A stretch of 47,147 nt of DNA from Planctomycetota bacterium. Lineage in GTDB: Bacteria > Planctomycetota > MHYJ01 > WSZJ01 > JACPWG01. The translations under genes were made by a program, and so were the position numbers. A model generated the notes under the pieces. It was not told the DNA's origin. It ran no database searches and saw only the letters and a list, made by a program, of their open reading frames with translations. Numbering within the stretch: the stretch's first letter is position 1; each line of letters begins with the position of its first letter. The stretch lies in assembly GCA_016197205.1 (NCBI GenBank), contig JACPWG010000181.1:1-47147 (forward strand). Direction: 5' to 3'. Positions 16,822-23,356 of this stretch are shown here, one piece after another.

Positions 16822-17274
16822 ATGCGCCGGACCATCGGAAGCCTCGTCGTGGGGCAGAACTGTCTGCTTTCGTCCCCCCAGGACATCGTGTTTGACGTGG
16901 CCCGCTCCATGGCGGGCAAGAATGTCGGCGCCGTACCCGTGATGGACCGCGACAAGCTGATCGGGATTTTCACGGAGCGCGACATTCTCAAGCGCGTCGT
17001 CGCGGCCGGGCTGGATCCCCGGGCGACCCGCGTCGAGCAGGTGATGACCTCGGCGCCGGAGACGAGCCCGGCCGACGAGGGGGTGATCGAGTGCATGGAG
17101 CGGATGAAGAAGCTGAACTGCCGGCACATGCCGATCCTGGAGGGCGGGCGGCTCCTGGGCGTCGTCTCCCTGCGCGACCTGCTGATGTTGCTCTTGAAGA
17201 TGAAGCAGGACGAGATCGAGTACTTGAGCGAGCTCTTCGAGTACCTCCCGGTCGAGCCGGGGCCCGGGGGTTAG
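16822..17274 (+). CDS. CBS-domain pair protein
   Basis: 150 residues. ATG at 16822 is preceded by GAGGAG at nine bases. Two consecutive CBS domains are seen: the first with DVARSMAGKNVGAVPVMDRD and LIGIFTERDIL, the second with GVIECMERMKKLNCRHMPIL and LLGVVSLRDLL. Tandem CBS domains (Bateman module) bind adenine nucleotides or SAM-like ligands and usually sense energy state. Here they stand alone, so the protein probably acts on a partner. It is followed after 10 nt by a small zinc-ribbon gene, likely in the same transcript. A clear promoter lies upstream. Confidence 0.88.
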   Translation: MRRTIGSLVVGQNCLLSSPQDIVFDVARSMAGKNVGAVPVMDRDKLIGIFTERDILKRVVAAGLDPRATRVEQVMTSAPETSPADEGVIECMERMKKLNCRHMPILEGGRLLGVVSLRDLLMLLLKMKQDEIEYLSELFEYLPVEPGPGG

Positions 17275-17284
17275 GGGGTGGGGG

Positions 17285-17590
17285 ATGAAGAAAACCCTGC
17301 TGGTGAAGTGTCCGCTGTGCGGCGGGACGATGGAGGTGAGCGCGGAGTCGGGGAAGGTGGTTCAGCACTGGACCCAGGCCGCTTCCACCGGGGGGAAGGA
17401 CCTCGGGACGCAGCTCGAAAAGGTGCGGGAGCGGCAGCGGCGCCTGGCGGCCACGGACGAGGGGGAGATCGCGCGCCGGCTGGAGGAGTCGAAAAAAAAG
17501 GGAGAGTCGGCGTTCGACGAGCGGGTGAGAAAGGCGCGGAAGGCGATCGACGACGGGGAACGGCCGGAGAACCCGATGGACCTGGACTAG
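17285..17590 (+). CDS. Small zinc-ribbon/coiled-coil protein
   Basis: 101 residues. ATG at 17285 follows a G-rich ribosome site (ggggg). Only one CPLCGG knuckle is visible near the N-terminus (residues 9-14), so a metal site would need dimerisation or the single knuckle is structural. Residues 40-90 are highly charged and helical (LEKVRERQRRLAATDEGEIA), probably a coiled coil. There is an A8 run at 17492-17499 encoding Lys-Lys. The stop codon shares the palindrome CTAG with the stop of the convergent FHA gene. Function is unknown; the tight link to the CBS gene suggests it acts with it. Confidence 0.7.
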   Translation: MKKTLLVKCPLCGGTMEVSAESGKVVQHWTQAASTGGKDLGTQLEKVRERQRRLAATDEGEIARRLEESKKKGESAFDERVRKARKAIDDGERPENPMDLD

Positions 17591-18045
17591 TGGTCCTCGA
17601 CGCTCTCCTCGTGGCGGATCTTGGTCAGCTCGCTCAGCGTCTTGTGGACCAGATAGCCGATGCCCCCGAGGATGCCGACGGCCAGCCCAATCATGAGGCA
17701 CCACCAGAAGAGCGGGCTGGAGACCATCCACGACATCGCGCCGCCGGCGGTGAGCCGTTCCCGGAAGACGATGCGAACTTGGCCGATCCGCACTACGTCC
17801 CCGTCCCTCAGGTTCCGCTTGCCGGTGATCTGGATCTCGTTGACGTAGGTGCCGTTTCGGCTCTGGAGATCCTCGACCACGAACGTATTGCCGGCCTTCA
17901 GAATCCGGCAGTGCTTGCGGGAGGAGAGCTCGTCCTGGATCTGGACGAGGCAGGTCCGGTCGCGACCGATGATGGCGATGTCGCTCTCGGTCGCGAGACC
18001 GTAGCTTTTCTTGCCCTGCTTGTCCACGACCTCGAGCTCGGCCAC
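17587..18045 (-). CDS. FHA-domain membrane-anchored protein
   Basis: 152 residues using GTG at 18045, chosen because GGAGGAG sits six bases upstream; longer frames run into a dispersed repeat. The FHA core is clear: IIGRDRTCLVQI (Gly27-Arg28), LSSRKHCRI (Ser42-x-x-His45) and SRNGTYVNE (Asn64-Gly65, Asn69), the phosphothreonine-binding residues. A C-terminal membrane segment (about residues 113-137) and a short charged tail follow, so the FHA domain is probably cytoplasmic and tail-anchored. It is a plausible reader of Ser/Thr kinase signalling; the kinase at 32391-36896 is the only candidate in this window, and the pairing is a guess. Confidence 0.85.
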   Translation of the reverse strand: MAELEVVDKQGKKSYGLATESDIAIIGRDRTCLVQIQDELSSRKHCRILKAGNTFVVEDLQSRNGTYVNEIQITGKRNLRDGDVVRIGQVRIVFRERLTAGGAMSWMVSSPLFWWCLMIGLAVGILGGIGYLVHKTLSELTKIRHEESVEDH

Positions 18046-18067
18046 GGTGTCTCCTCCGGGTGTTTGC

Positions 18068-18236
18068 CTACGTACCGCCCCACGCAATTGGGTGACCAAT
18101 GCTCTCGGCGATTTTGGCCGCCCGCTTCCCCCCTTCCCGCTGCGGCGCTTCGGGGCGCAAGCGTTGCGCTCGCTCGCCTCGCGGGCGGCCAAACTCGCCT
18201 GCGCCTATCGGCCACCGACTTCCGGGGAGCGATACC
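18068..18236. repeat. MITE-like palindromic element, copy 1
   Basis: Begins GTACCGCCCCACGCAATTGG and ends GCCACCGACTTCCGGGGAGC plus gatac. The ends are imperfect inverted repeats of about 30 bp. The core also matches copy 2 at 25399-25570 (GGCGATTTTGGCCG near the left, CAAACT-GCCT-CGCCTAT near the right). No transposase is encoded. It lies between the FHA gene and plsY. Confidence 0.75.
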
Positions 18237-18304
18237 AAGACCCGGGTATTCTACAAGTCCGCGTCCGAAATTCAAGACCTTCCCGACTGCCTCCCTGAAA
18301 ATCC

Positions 18305-18332
18305 TTGAAATTGACCCTCCCCCTCCTATAAT
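18305..18332 (+). promoter_or_regulatory. Sigma-70-type promoter for plsY, nearly leaderless
   Basis: TTGAAA (18305-18310), 16-nt spacer, TATAAT (18327-18332). A start about seven bases past the -10 would fall near 18339, only five bases before the ATG at 18344. No ribosome-binding site precedes that ATG. Confidence 0.75.
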
Positions 18333-18343
18333 CACGCCATCGC

Positions 18344-18976
18344 ATGGATGCCAGTCAAGCCCTCCTCTACGGCCTTTACCCCCTCTCCGCGTACCTGATC
18401 GGCTCGCTTCCGTTCGGGTATCTGGTGGCGCGTTGGGCGAAAGGGGTGGACATTCGGGAGTGCGGCAGCGGGAACATCGGCGCCACGAACGTAGGGCGCG
18501 TGCTCGGCTGGCGCTACGGCGTGCTCGTCCTCGCGCTCGACGCCGCCAAAGGCTACGGGCCGGTCGCCCTCGCGGGTCCGCTGCTGGGCGCGACCGATGC
18601 CCTGGCGCCCGTGCTCGCGGGCCTCGCCGGGATCCTCGGCCACCTGGCGCCGGTGTACCTGCGCTTCCAAGGTGGCAAGGGCGTCGCCACGGCGGCCGGC
18701 GTGTTCGCGGCCCTCGCCCCGCGTGCGACGGGCGTCGCGCTCCTCGTCTGGCTCGGCTGCGCGGGCCTCTTCCGGTTCGTCTCCCTGGCCTCCATCGCCG
18801 CCGCCGTGACCCTCCCGCTCGCCTTCGCGGGGGTCGAGCCCGGGGCCTTCGGTACGCGCGTCGCGGTCTTCTGGCTCTGCGTGCTCACGAGCCTCCTGGT
18901 CGTCGTTCGCCACCGGTCGAACCTGCGCCGGCTCTGGACGGGCGTGGAACCGCGGATCGGTGAAGGGAAGAAGTGA
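18344..18976 (+). CDS. plsY: Glycerol-3-phosphate acyltransferase PlsY
   Basis: 210 residues. Integral membrane enzyme that moves an acyl group from acyl-phosphate to sn-glycerol-3-phosphate, the first acylation of phospholipid synthesis. The three cytoplasmic-loop motifs are intact: GSLPFGYLVAR, GSGNIGATNVGR and FQGGKGVAT, with about five membrane segments between. Length is normal for the family. The acyl-phosphate donor would come from PlsX, not encoded here. The gene overlaps gpsA by one base (TGATG), so substrate supply and use are translationally coupled. The start is unusual: the predicted transcript begins about five bases upstream. Confidence 0.96.
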   Translation: MDASQALLYGLYPLSAYLIGSLPFGYLVARWAKGVDIRECGSGNIGATNVGRVLGWRYGVLVLALDAAKGYGPVALAGPLLGATDALAPVLAGLAGILGHLAPVYLRFQGGKGVATAAGVFAALAPRATGVALLVWLGCAGLFRFVSLASIAAAVTLPLAFAGVEPGAFGTRVAVFWLCVLTSLLVVVRHRSNLRRLWTGVEPRIGEGKK

Positions 18977-19983
18977 TGCCGAAGAAGGTCCTGGTCCTGG
19001 GCGCCGGCGGGTGGGGGACGTGCCTCGCCATCCACCTCCACCGGAAAGGGCATCAGACCCGGCTCTGGGGGCATAGCGCGGAGTACGTGGAGTGGCTGCG
19101 CCGCTACCGGGAGAACACCCGGTACCTCCCGGGCATCAGCATCCCGGAGGACATCGAAATCACCTCCGAGCTCCGGGCCGCCGTGGAGGGGCTCGACCTC
19201 CTGGTGATGGCGGTGCCGACGCAATTCTGCAGGTCCGTCCTCATCCACCTGGTCGAGTTCTTTCCCAAGGACGGGGCCGTGGTCTCCGTCTCCAAGGGCA
19301 TCGAGAACGACACGCTCCTCCGGCCCAGCGACATCATTCGCGACGTCCTGGGCAAGGTCCGCGTCGCCGTCCTGGCCGGGCCGAGCCATTGCGAAGAGAT
19401 CGCCCGGTGCCTGCCGACGATCGTCGTGGCCTCGTCGAAGGACGAGGACCTCTCCCGCCAGGTCCAGCAGACGTTCGTGGCCGAGCACCTCCGGGTCTAC
19501 ACCAACCCGGACATGGTCGGCGTCGAGTTCGGCGCCGCCGTGAAGAACGTCATTGCGATCGCGGCCGGGATCCTCGACGGCCTCGCCCTGGGCGACAATG
19601 CGAAGGCCTCCCTCCTCTCGCGCGGCATGATCGAGATCGCGCGGCTCGGCGTCGCCCTCGGCGCAAAAAAAAATACCTTCTTCGGCATCTCGGGGCTCGG
19701 GGATCTCGTCACGACGTGCGTGAGCCCCTACGGCCGCAACCGCGAAGTGGGCTTCCGGATCGGGAAGGGGCAGAAGCTCTCCGCCGTCCTCTCCGGCATG
19801 GAAAAGGTCGCTGAGGGCGTCTGGACCACCCGCTCCGCGCGCGCGCTGGCGCGCAAGCACAACGTCGACAGCCCCATCATCCAGGAGGTCTTCCGCGTCC
19901 TCTACGAGGACAAGGACCCCGCCCACGCCGTCCGCGATCTCATGGTCCGCAGCCCGAAGTCCGAGGCCGAGGACCTGATCTGA
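18976..19983 (+). CDS. gpsA: NAD(P)H-dependent glycerol-3-phosphate dehydrogenase GpsA
   Basis: 335 residues. Reduces dihydroxyacetone phosphate to sn-glycerol-3-phosphate for phospholipid synthesis. I use ATG at 18976, which overlaps the plsY stop by one base and has AAGGGAAG upstream; the GTG three bases earlier is less likely. Motifs: GAGGWGT (dinucleotide site), SVSKGIEN, AGPSHCEE (variant of AGPSFA, with Cys/Glu), GAAVKNVIAIAAG (catalytic Lys) and GDNAKASLLSRG. The C-terminal helical domain is complete. There is a run of nine A at 19665-19673 within Lys-Lys codons, striking in such G/C-rich DNA. Confidence 0.95.
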   Translation: MPKKVLVLGAGGWGTCLAIHLHRKGHQTRLWGHSAEYVEWLRRYRENTRYLPGISIPEDIEITSELRAAVEGLDLLVMAVPTQFCRSVLIHLVEFFPKDGAVVSVSKGIENDTLLRPSDIIRDVLGKVRVAVLAGPSHCEEIARCLPTIVVASSKDEDLSRQVQQTFVAEHLRVYTNPDMVGVEFGAAVKNVIAIAAGILDGLALGDNAKASLLSRGMIEIARLGVALGAKKNTFFGISGLGDLVTTCVSPYGRNREVGFRIGKGQKLSAVLSGMEKVAEGVWTTRSARALARKHNVDSPIIQEVFRVLYEDKDPAHAVRDLMVRSPKSEAEDLI

Positions 19984-20685
19984 TGCGGGCGTGCAGTGCC
20001 GGCGTCTCACCCTACCTGCCAAGCGCCGACGAGCCTCTCGCACCCCCTGCGGGCTCGCAAGCTTCAACCTCGGGTGGCCTGTCGGTGCTGGTCAGAAGTC
20101 CTGCACCACAAGGCCTGGTGGCAGGCTGGGAAGGACCCGCGGTTTTCAATCGCCTCCGCCTTCGGAAGGCGGTCCTTTCCCGGCTACTCCGGCCGATCGG
20201 CGGCTTTCCGTAGGGGCACGGCGTTGTCGTGCCCACGAAGCGCGCAGCGGCAGTCGGCCTTGCGCGGCGGCAGCGGCAGCGGCGGCGGCGGTTTGAACCT
20301 TCCCCTGTTTTCGGTGGACTGTTCGACGGGACATGCTAAGATAGGTGGTTTCTCGGCGCCCCATTTGCACACAACGACCCGAACAAAGGCTAAACGCGAC
20401 CGAGGGCGGCAAGTGGCTGGATCATGGCTCCGCGTCCCAACTAGCCGCGGGCGAAATTTGAAATTTGAAATTTGACTTTTTGCAATTTGAAATTCGAACC
20501 GGCCGTGAGGGTCGAACGCGGGACTCTTACACAGAGACGCGGAGACGCAGAGGCCGGGCGCTGAGTCCACCCTCCTCCACCGGCGATAATCGCTGGCAAC
20601 GCACTGAGAGATAGATTTTAGCTTCATTTCGGCTTGTTGTTTGCACACACCGTTCCCACTCTTCGGTCGGAAATTGCGCGTCCCC
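19984..20685. other. Long gene-free spacer with four repeat families
   Basis: Contains, in order: a GTGCAGGGC-family copy near 20090-20115; a GGGCACGGC palindrome at 20211-20234; a short cagcgg/cggcgg run at 20266-20291; a GAAATTTGA array at 20452-20476 with a degenerate extension to 20498; and a TTACACAGAGACGCGGAGAC repeat at 20527-20552. The last 60 bp before the lipoprotein gene are relatively A/T-rich and may hold its promoter, but no convincing -35/-10 pair was found. No gene is supported. Confidence 0.7.
20211..20234. repeat. REP-like palindrome, GGGCACGGC family (third copy)
   Basis: Same sequence as 14212-14233 with one change in the loop (GTTGTC for GTTGCC), again preceded by gtag. 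Confidence 0.75.
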
Positions 20686-21954
20686 ATGCCTGACCCACGT
20701 CTCGACCCGGCACTTGTTCTCGCATCGACTCGCATCTCCCTGACGGCAAACCGTCCTGCCGCATTTGTTTTCGCCGCCGCCGCCCTTCTCCCCCTCGGCC
20801 TCGCCGGCTGCGACAAGGACGCCGGCGGCGGACGCCGGGAGATCACCGAAGTCCGAGAACTGTCCACGCCGCGCCCCGTGCCGCCGCGCGAGATCCCGGA
20901 TGCCGAGCGGTTCGCCTCCAGCGGCCATCCCTCCGCCGCGCCCGCGGGCCCGGTCGAGTCGCCCCAAGGCTCCGGTATCGCCTGGGACCTCCCGCCCGGC
21001 TGGCGGCAGAAGCCCGCTTCCGCCATGCGGCAAGGGGACTTCGCGATCGACGCGCGACCCGCGGTCGACTGCTACGTCTCCATGCTGCCGGGAGAAGCGG
21101 GCGGGGCCGCGGCGAACATCAATCGCTGGAGAAAGCAGATGTCGCTGCCGCCGTTGGAGGCCGCCGCGGTGGCGGCGCTGCCTCGGCGCAAGCTCCTCGG
21201 GCAAGACGCCTATTATGTGGAAGTCGCTGGGACCTTCGGAGGGATGCGCGGGGATCGCAAGGACGAAGGCTACAAGCTGGCCGGCGCGATCGCCGAGGCG
21301 CGCGGCGTCGCGATCTTCGTGAAAATGGTCGGCCCGGCCGCGGACGTGGACGCCGAGCTGCCGAACCTCGAGCGTCTGTGCGCCACGCTGCGCGCGAACG
21401 TGCCCGCCGGTGCACATGCCGGCGGCGGCGCGGGCGTGGATGTCCGCCCGGTCGCGGGCGGGGGCGGAGGTGGGGGCGGAGGCGGCACGGGGAGCGCCCC
21501 ACCGCACGCCGGCGCCGGGTCGGCCGAGGGGGGCAACCTCGCCTGGGACGTGCCCGAGGGGTGGCAGCGCGGTCCGGACCGCACGATGCGGCTCGTGACC
21601 TTCGTTGCCGCCGCCGCGCCGGAGGTCGAGTGCTACCTCTCGCTGTTGCCCGGGGCCGCGGGCGGCGTGGATGCGAACCTCAACCGCTGGCGGGAACAGA
21701 TGGGGCAGCCGGCGCTGAAAGAGGCGGAGCTTTCGGAGCTCCCGCGGCTCCCCGTCCTGGGGCACCCGAGCCCGCTCCTCGAAGTCCGTGGAGTCTTCCG
21801 CGGCATGGGCGGGGGGCCGAAGGAAAACTACGCGCTCCTCGGCCTCATCTGCGACCTGGGCGGCCAGATGCTTTTCGCGAAGATGACCGGACCCGCTGAC
21901 GCGGTCGCCGCCGAACGGGAGCGCTTCAAGGCATTCGTGAGGTCATTGCGCTGA
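20686..21954 (+). CDS. Lipoprotein with a duplicated domain, first gene of the Ccs operon
   Basis: 422 residues from ATG at 20686. A hydrophobic stretch ends in a lipobox (LGLAGC, lipid Cys at 42), although the region before it is long for a lipoprotein signal. Two domains of about 145 residues share the same sequence pattern: IAWDLPPGWRQKP...CYVSMLPGEAGGAAANINRW and LAWDVPEGWQRGP...CYLSLLPGAAGGVDANLNRW. They are joined by a Gly-rich linker of about 35 residues with ten consecutive Gly. Each repeat also has a hydrophobic AIFVKM/LFAKM strand and a final helix. Function is unknown. It ends one base before the ResB start, so a role in cytochrome c maturation or in the respiratory system it serves is likely. 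Confidence 0.75.
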   Translation: MPDPRLDPALVLASTRISLTANRPAAFVFAAAALLPLGLAGCDKDAGGGRREITEVRELSTPRPVPPREIPDAERFASSGHPSAAPAGPVESPQGSGIAWDLPPGWRQKPASAMRQGDFAIDARPAVDCYVSMLPGEAGGAAANINRWRKQMSLPPLEAAAVAALPRRKLLGQDAYYVEVAGTFGGMRGDRKDEGYKLAGAIAEARGVAIFVKMVGPAADVDAELPNLERLCATLRANVPAGAHAGGGAGVDVRPVAGGGGGGGGGGTGSAPPHAGAGSAEGGNLAWDVPEGWQRGPDRTMRLVTFVAAAAPEVECYLSLLPGAAGGVDANLNRWREQMGQPALKEAELSELPRLPVLGHPSPLLEVRGVFRGMGGGPKENYALLGLICDLGGQMLFAKMTGPADAVAAERERFKAFVRSLR

Positions 21955-21955
21955 T

Positions 21956-23356
21956 ATGAACGCACCCGGACGCGCCGAAGGGGGCATCGCCTCGCCGGCT
22001 TCCACCGAGCCTGGGACCGCCGCGGGCCCGACCTCCGCCCCCGCGCCCGCTCCGTCGGCACCGTCGCCGCAGGCATGCGCCGCGGCGCAGGGCTGCACCG
22101 CGGTGCAGGGCTGTTCCGCGACGCAAGCCTGCGCCGCGGCGGCGACGTCCGTCGCGGGGAGCCCCACGTCCCTCGGCGGCAGGCTGCTCCACAAGGGCTT
22201 CGACCTCCTCGCCTCGTATGGCTTCGCCGTGGTCCTCCTGTCCTTCCTGCTCCTCTTGACGTTTCTGGGCACGTTGGAACAGGGACGACGCAGCCTCTTC
22301 GAAGTGCAGACGCGCTACTTCGAGTCCCTGCTCGTCCTCCATGACTTTCTCGGGGTCACGGTCCCGCTGCCGGGCGTCTACCTGCTCCTTTTCCTGCTCG
22401 GTATCAATCTGCTGGCGGGCGGGTTCATCCGGATCCGGAAGTCGCGGGCGACCGTCGGGGTGCTGATCGTGCACCTCGGCATCCTGGTCATGCTCGTGAG
22501 CGGGCTGATCGAATACTATTTCTCGACCAAAGGGCATCTGACCCTCTACGAAGGGCAGATGTCGGACGAGTACCAGAGCTATTTCGAATGGGAGCTGTCG
22601 ATCGGCGAAGTGGGCGGCGTCAAGGAGTGGGTGATTCCCGGCGAGCGGTTCATGAACCTCGCTCCCCACGCCGCCGCGACGTTTGAGAACGCGGCGCTGC
22701 CGGTGACCGTTTCGGTGCGCTCGGTGACCGCGAATGCGGACGTCGTGCCGGTCGCGCGCCGCGGATCGGGGGACGGACCGGCGGTCGGAGGCTATGTCGT
22801 GCGCCCCTTGCCGCCGCGAAAGGTCGCCGAATCGAACATGGCGGCGCTGTACGCGACGATCGCCGAAAAGTCGAGCGTGGCCGGCGCCGGCGGCGCGACG
22901 CCGGCGACGCGGGAAGGGATCCTCTGGGGGGCCGAGGAGTACCCGCTCGTCGTCGAGGCCGCGGGTCGTCGCTGGTACGTGCAGCTCGCGCGCCGGCGCT
23001 GGCGCGTGCCTTTCGTGATCCGTCTGGACGCCTTCCGCCATGAGCTGCACCCGCGCACCGGGATCGCGTCGTCGTTCGAGAGCGACGTCACGAAGCGGCA
23101 GCGGGGCGTCGACCAGCGCGTGAACATCAGCATGAACAAGCCGCTCCGGGACGAAGGCTACACCTTCTTCCAGGCCTCGTGGGGCCCGGAGGACGCGAAG
23201 CCCGGGGAGCCGCTCTTTTCCACGTTCGCGGTCGTGAGGAACCCGGCCGACCGGTTGCCGCTGTATGCCTGCATCATCATCGCGGCGGGGCTCCTTGTCC
23301 ATTTCCTGCCGAAGCTGGTGAAACACGTGCGGTCCGAGGCCGGGAGGCGCGCATGA
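21956..23356 (+). CDS. resB: Cytochrome c biogenesis protein ResB/Ccs1
   Basis: 466 residues. Partner of CcsA in system II haem delivery to apocytochrome c. ResB features: membrane segments near residues 85-105 (SYGFAVVLLSFLLLLTFLGT), 135-155 and 160-180, a long periplasmic domain (about 190-430) and a final membrane helix (PLYACIIIAAGLLVHFLP) before a basic tail. The signature LGTLEQGRRSLFEVQTRYF follows the first helix. The first 75 residues are unusual: Ala/Pro-rich, with Cys at 41, 47, 53 and 59, exactly six apart, from four 18-bp repeats. It starts one base after the lipoprotein gene and overlaps ccsA (ATGA). Confidence 0.9.
   Translation: MNAPGRAEGGIASPASTEPGTAAGPTSAPAPAPSAPSPQACAAAQGCTAVQGCSATQACAAAATSVAGSPTSLGGRLLHKGFDLLASYGFAVVLLSFLLLLTFLGTLEQGRRSLFEVQTRYFESLLVLHDFLGVTVPLPGVYLLLFLLGINLLAGGFIRIRKSRATVGVLIVHLGILVMLVSGLIEYYFSTKGHLTLYEGQMSDEYQSYFEWELSIGEVGGVKEWVIPGERFMNLAPHAAATFENAALPVTVSVRSVTANADVVPVARRGSGDGPAVGGYVVRPLPPRKVAESNMAALYATIAEKSSVAGAGGATPATREGILWGAEEYPLVVEAAGRRWYVQLARRRWRVPFVIRLDAFRHELHPRTGIASSFESDVTKRQRGVDQRVNISMNKPLRDEGYTFFQASWGPEDAKPGEPLFSTFAVVRNPADRLPLYACIIIAAGLLVHFLPKLVKHVRSEAGRRA
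22070..22141 (+). repeat. Four imperfect 18-bp tandem repeats inside resB
   Basis: Units of the form cag-g(g/c)c-tgc-nnn-gcg-(a/g)cg encode Q-(A/G)-C-x-A-x, giving four Cys at six-residue spacing. The frame is kept exactly, so it is a protein-level repeat. Confidence 0.75.
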
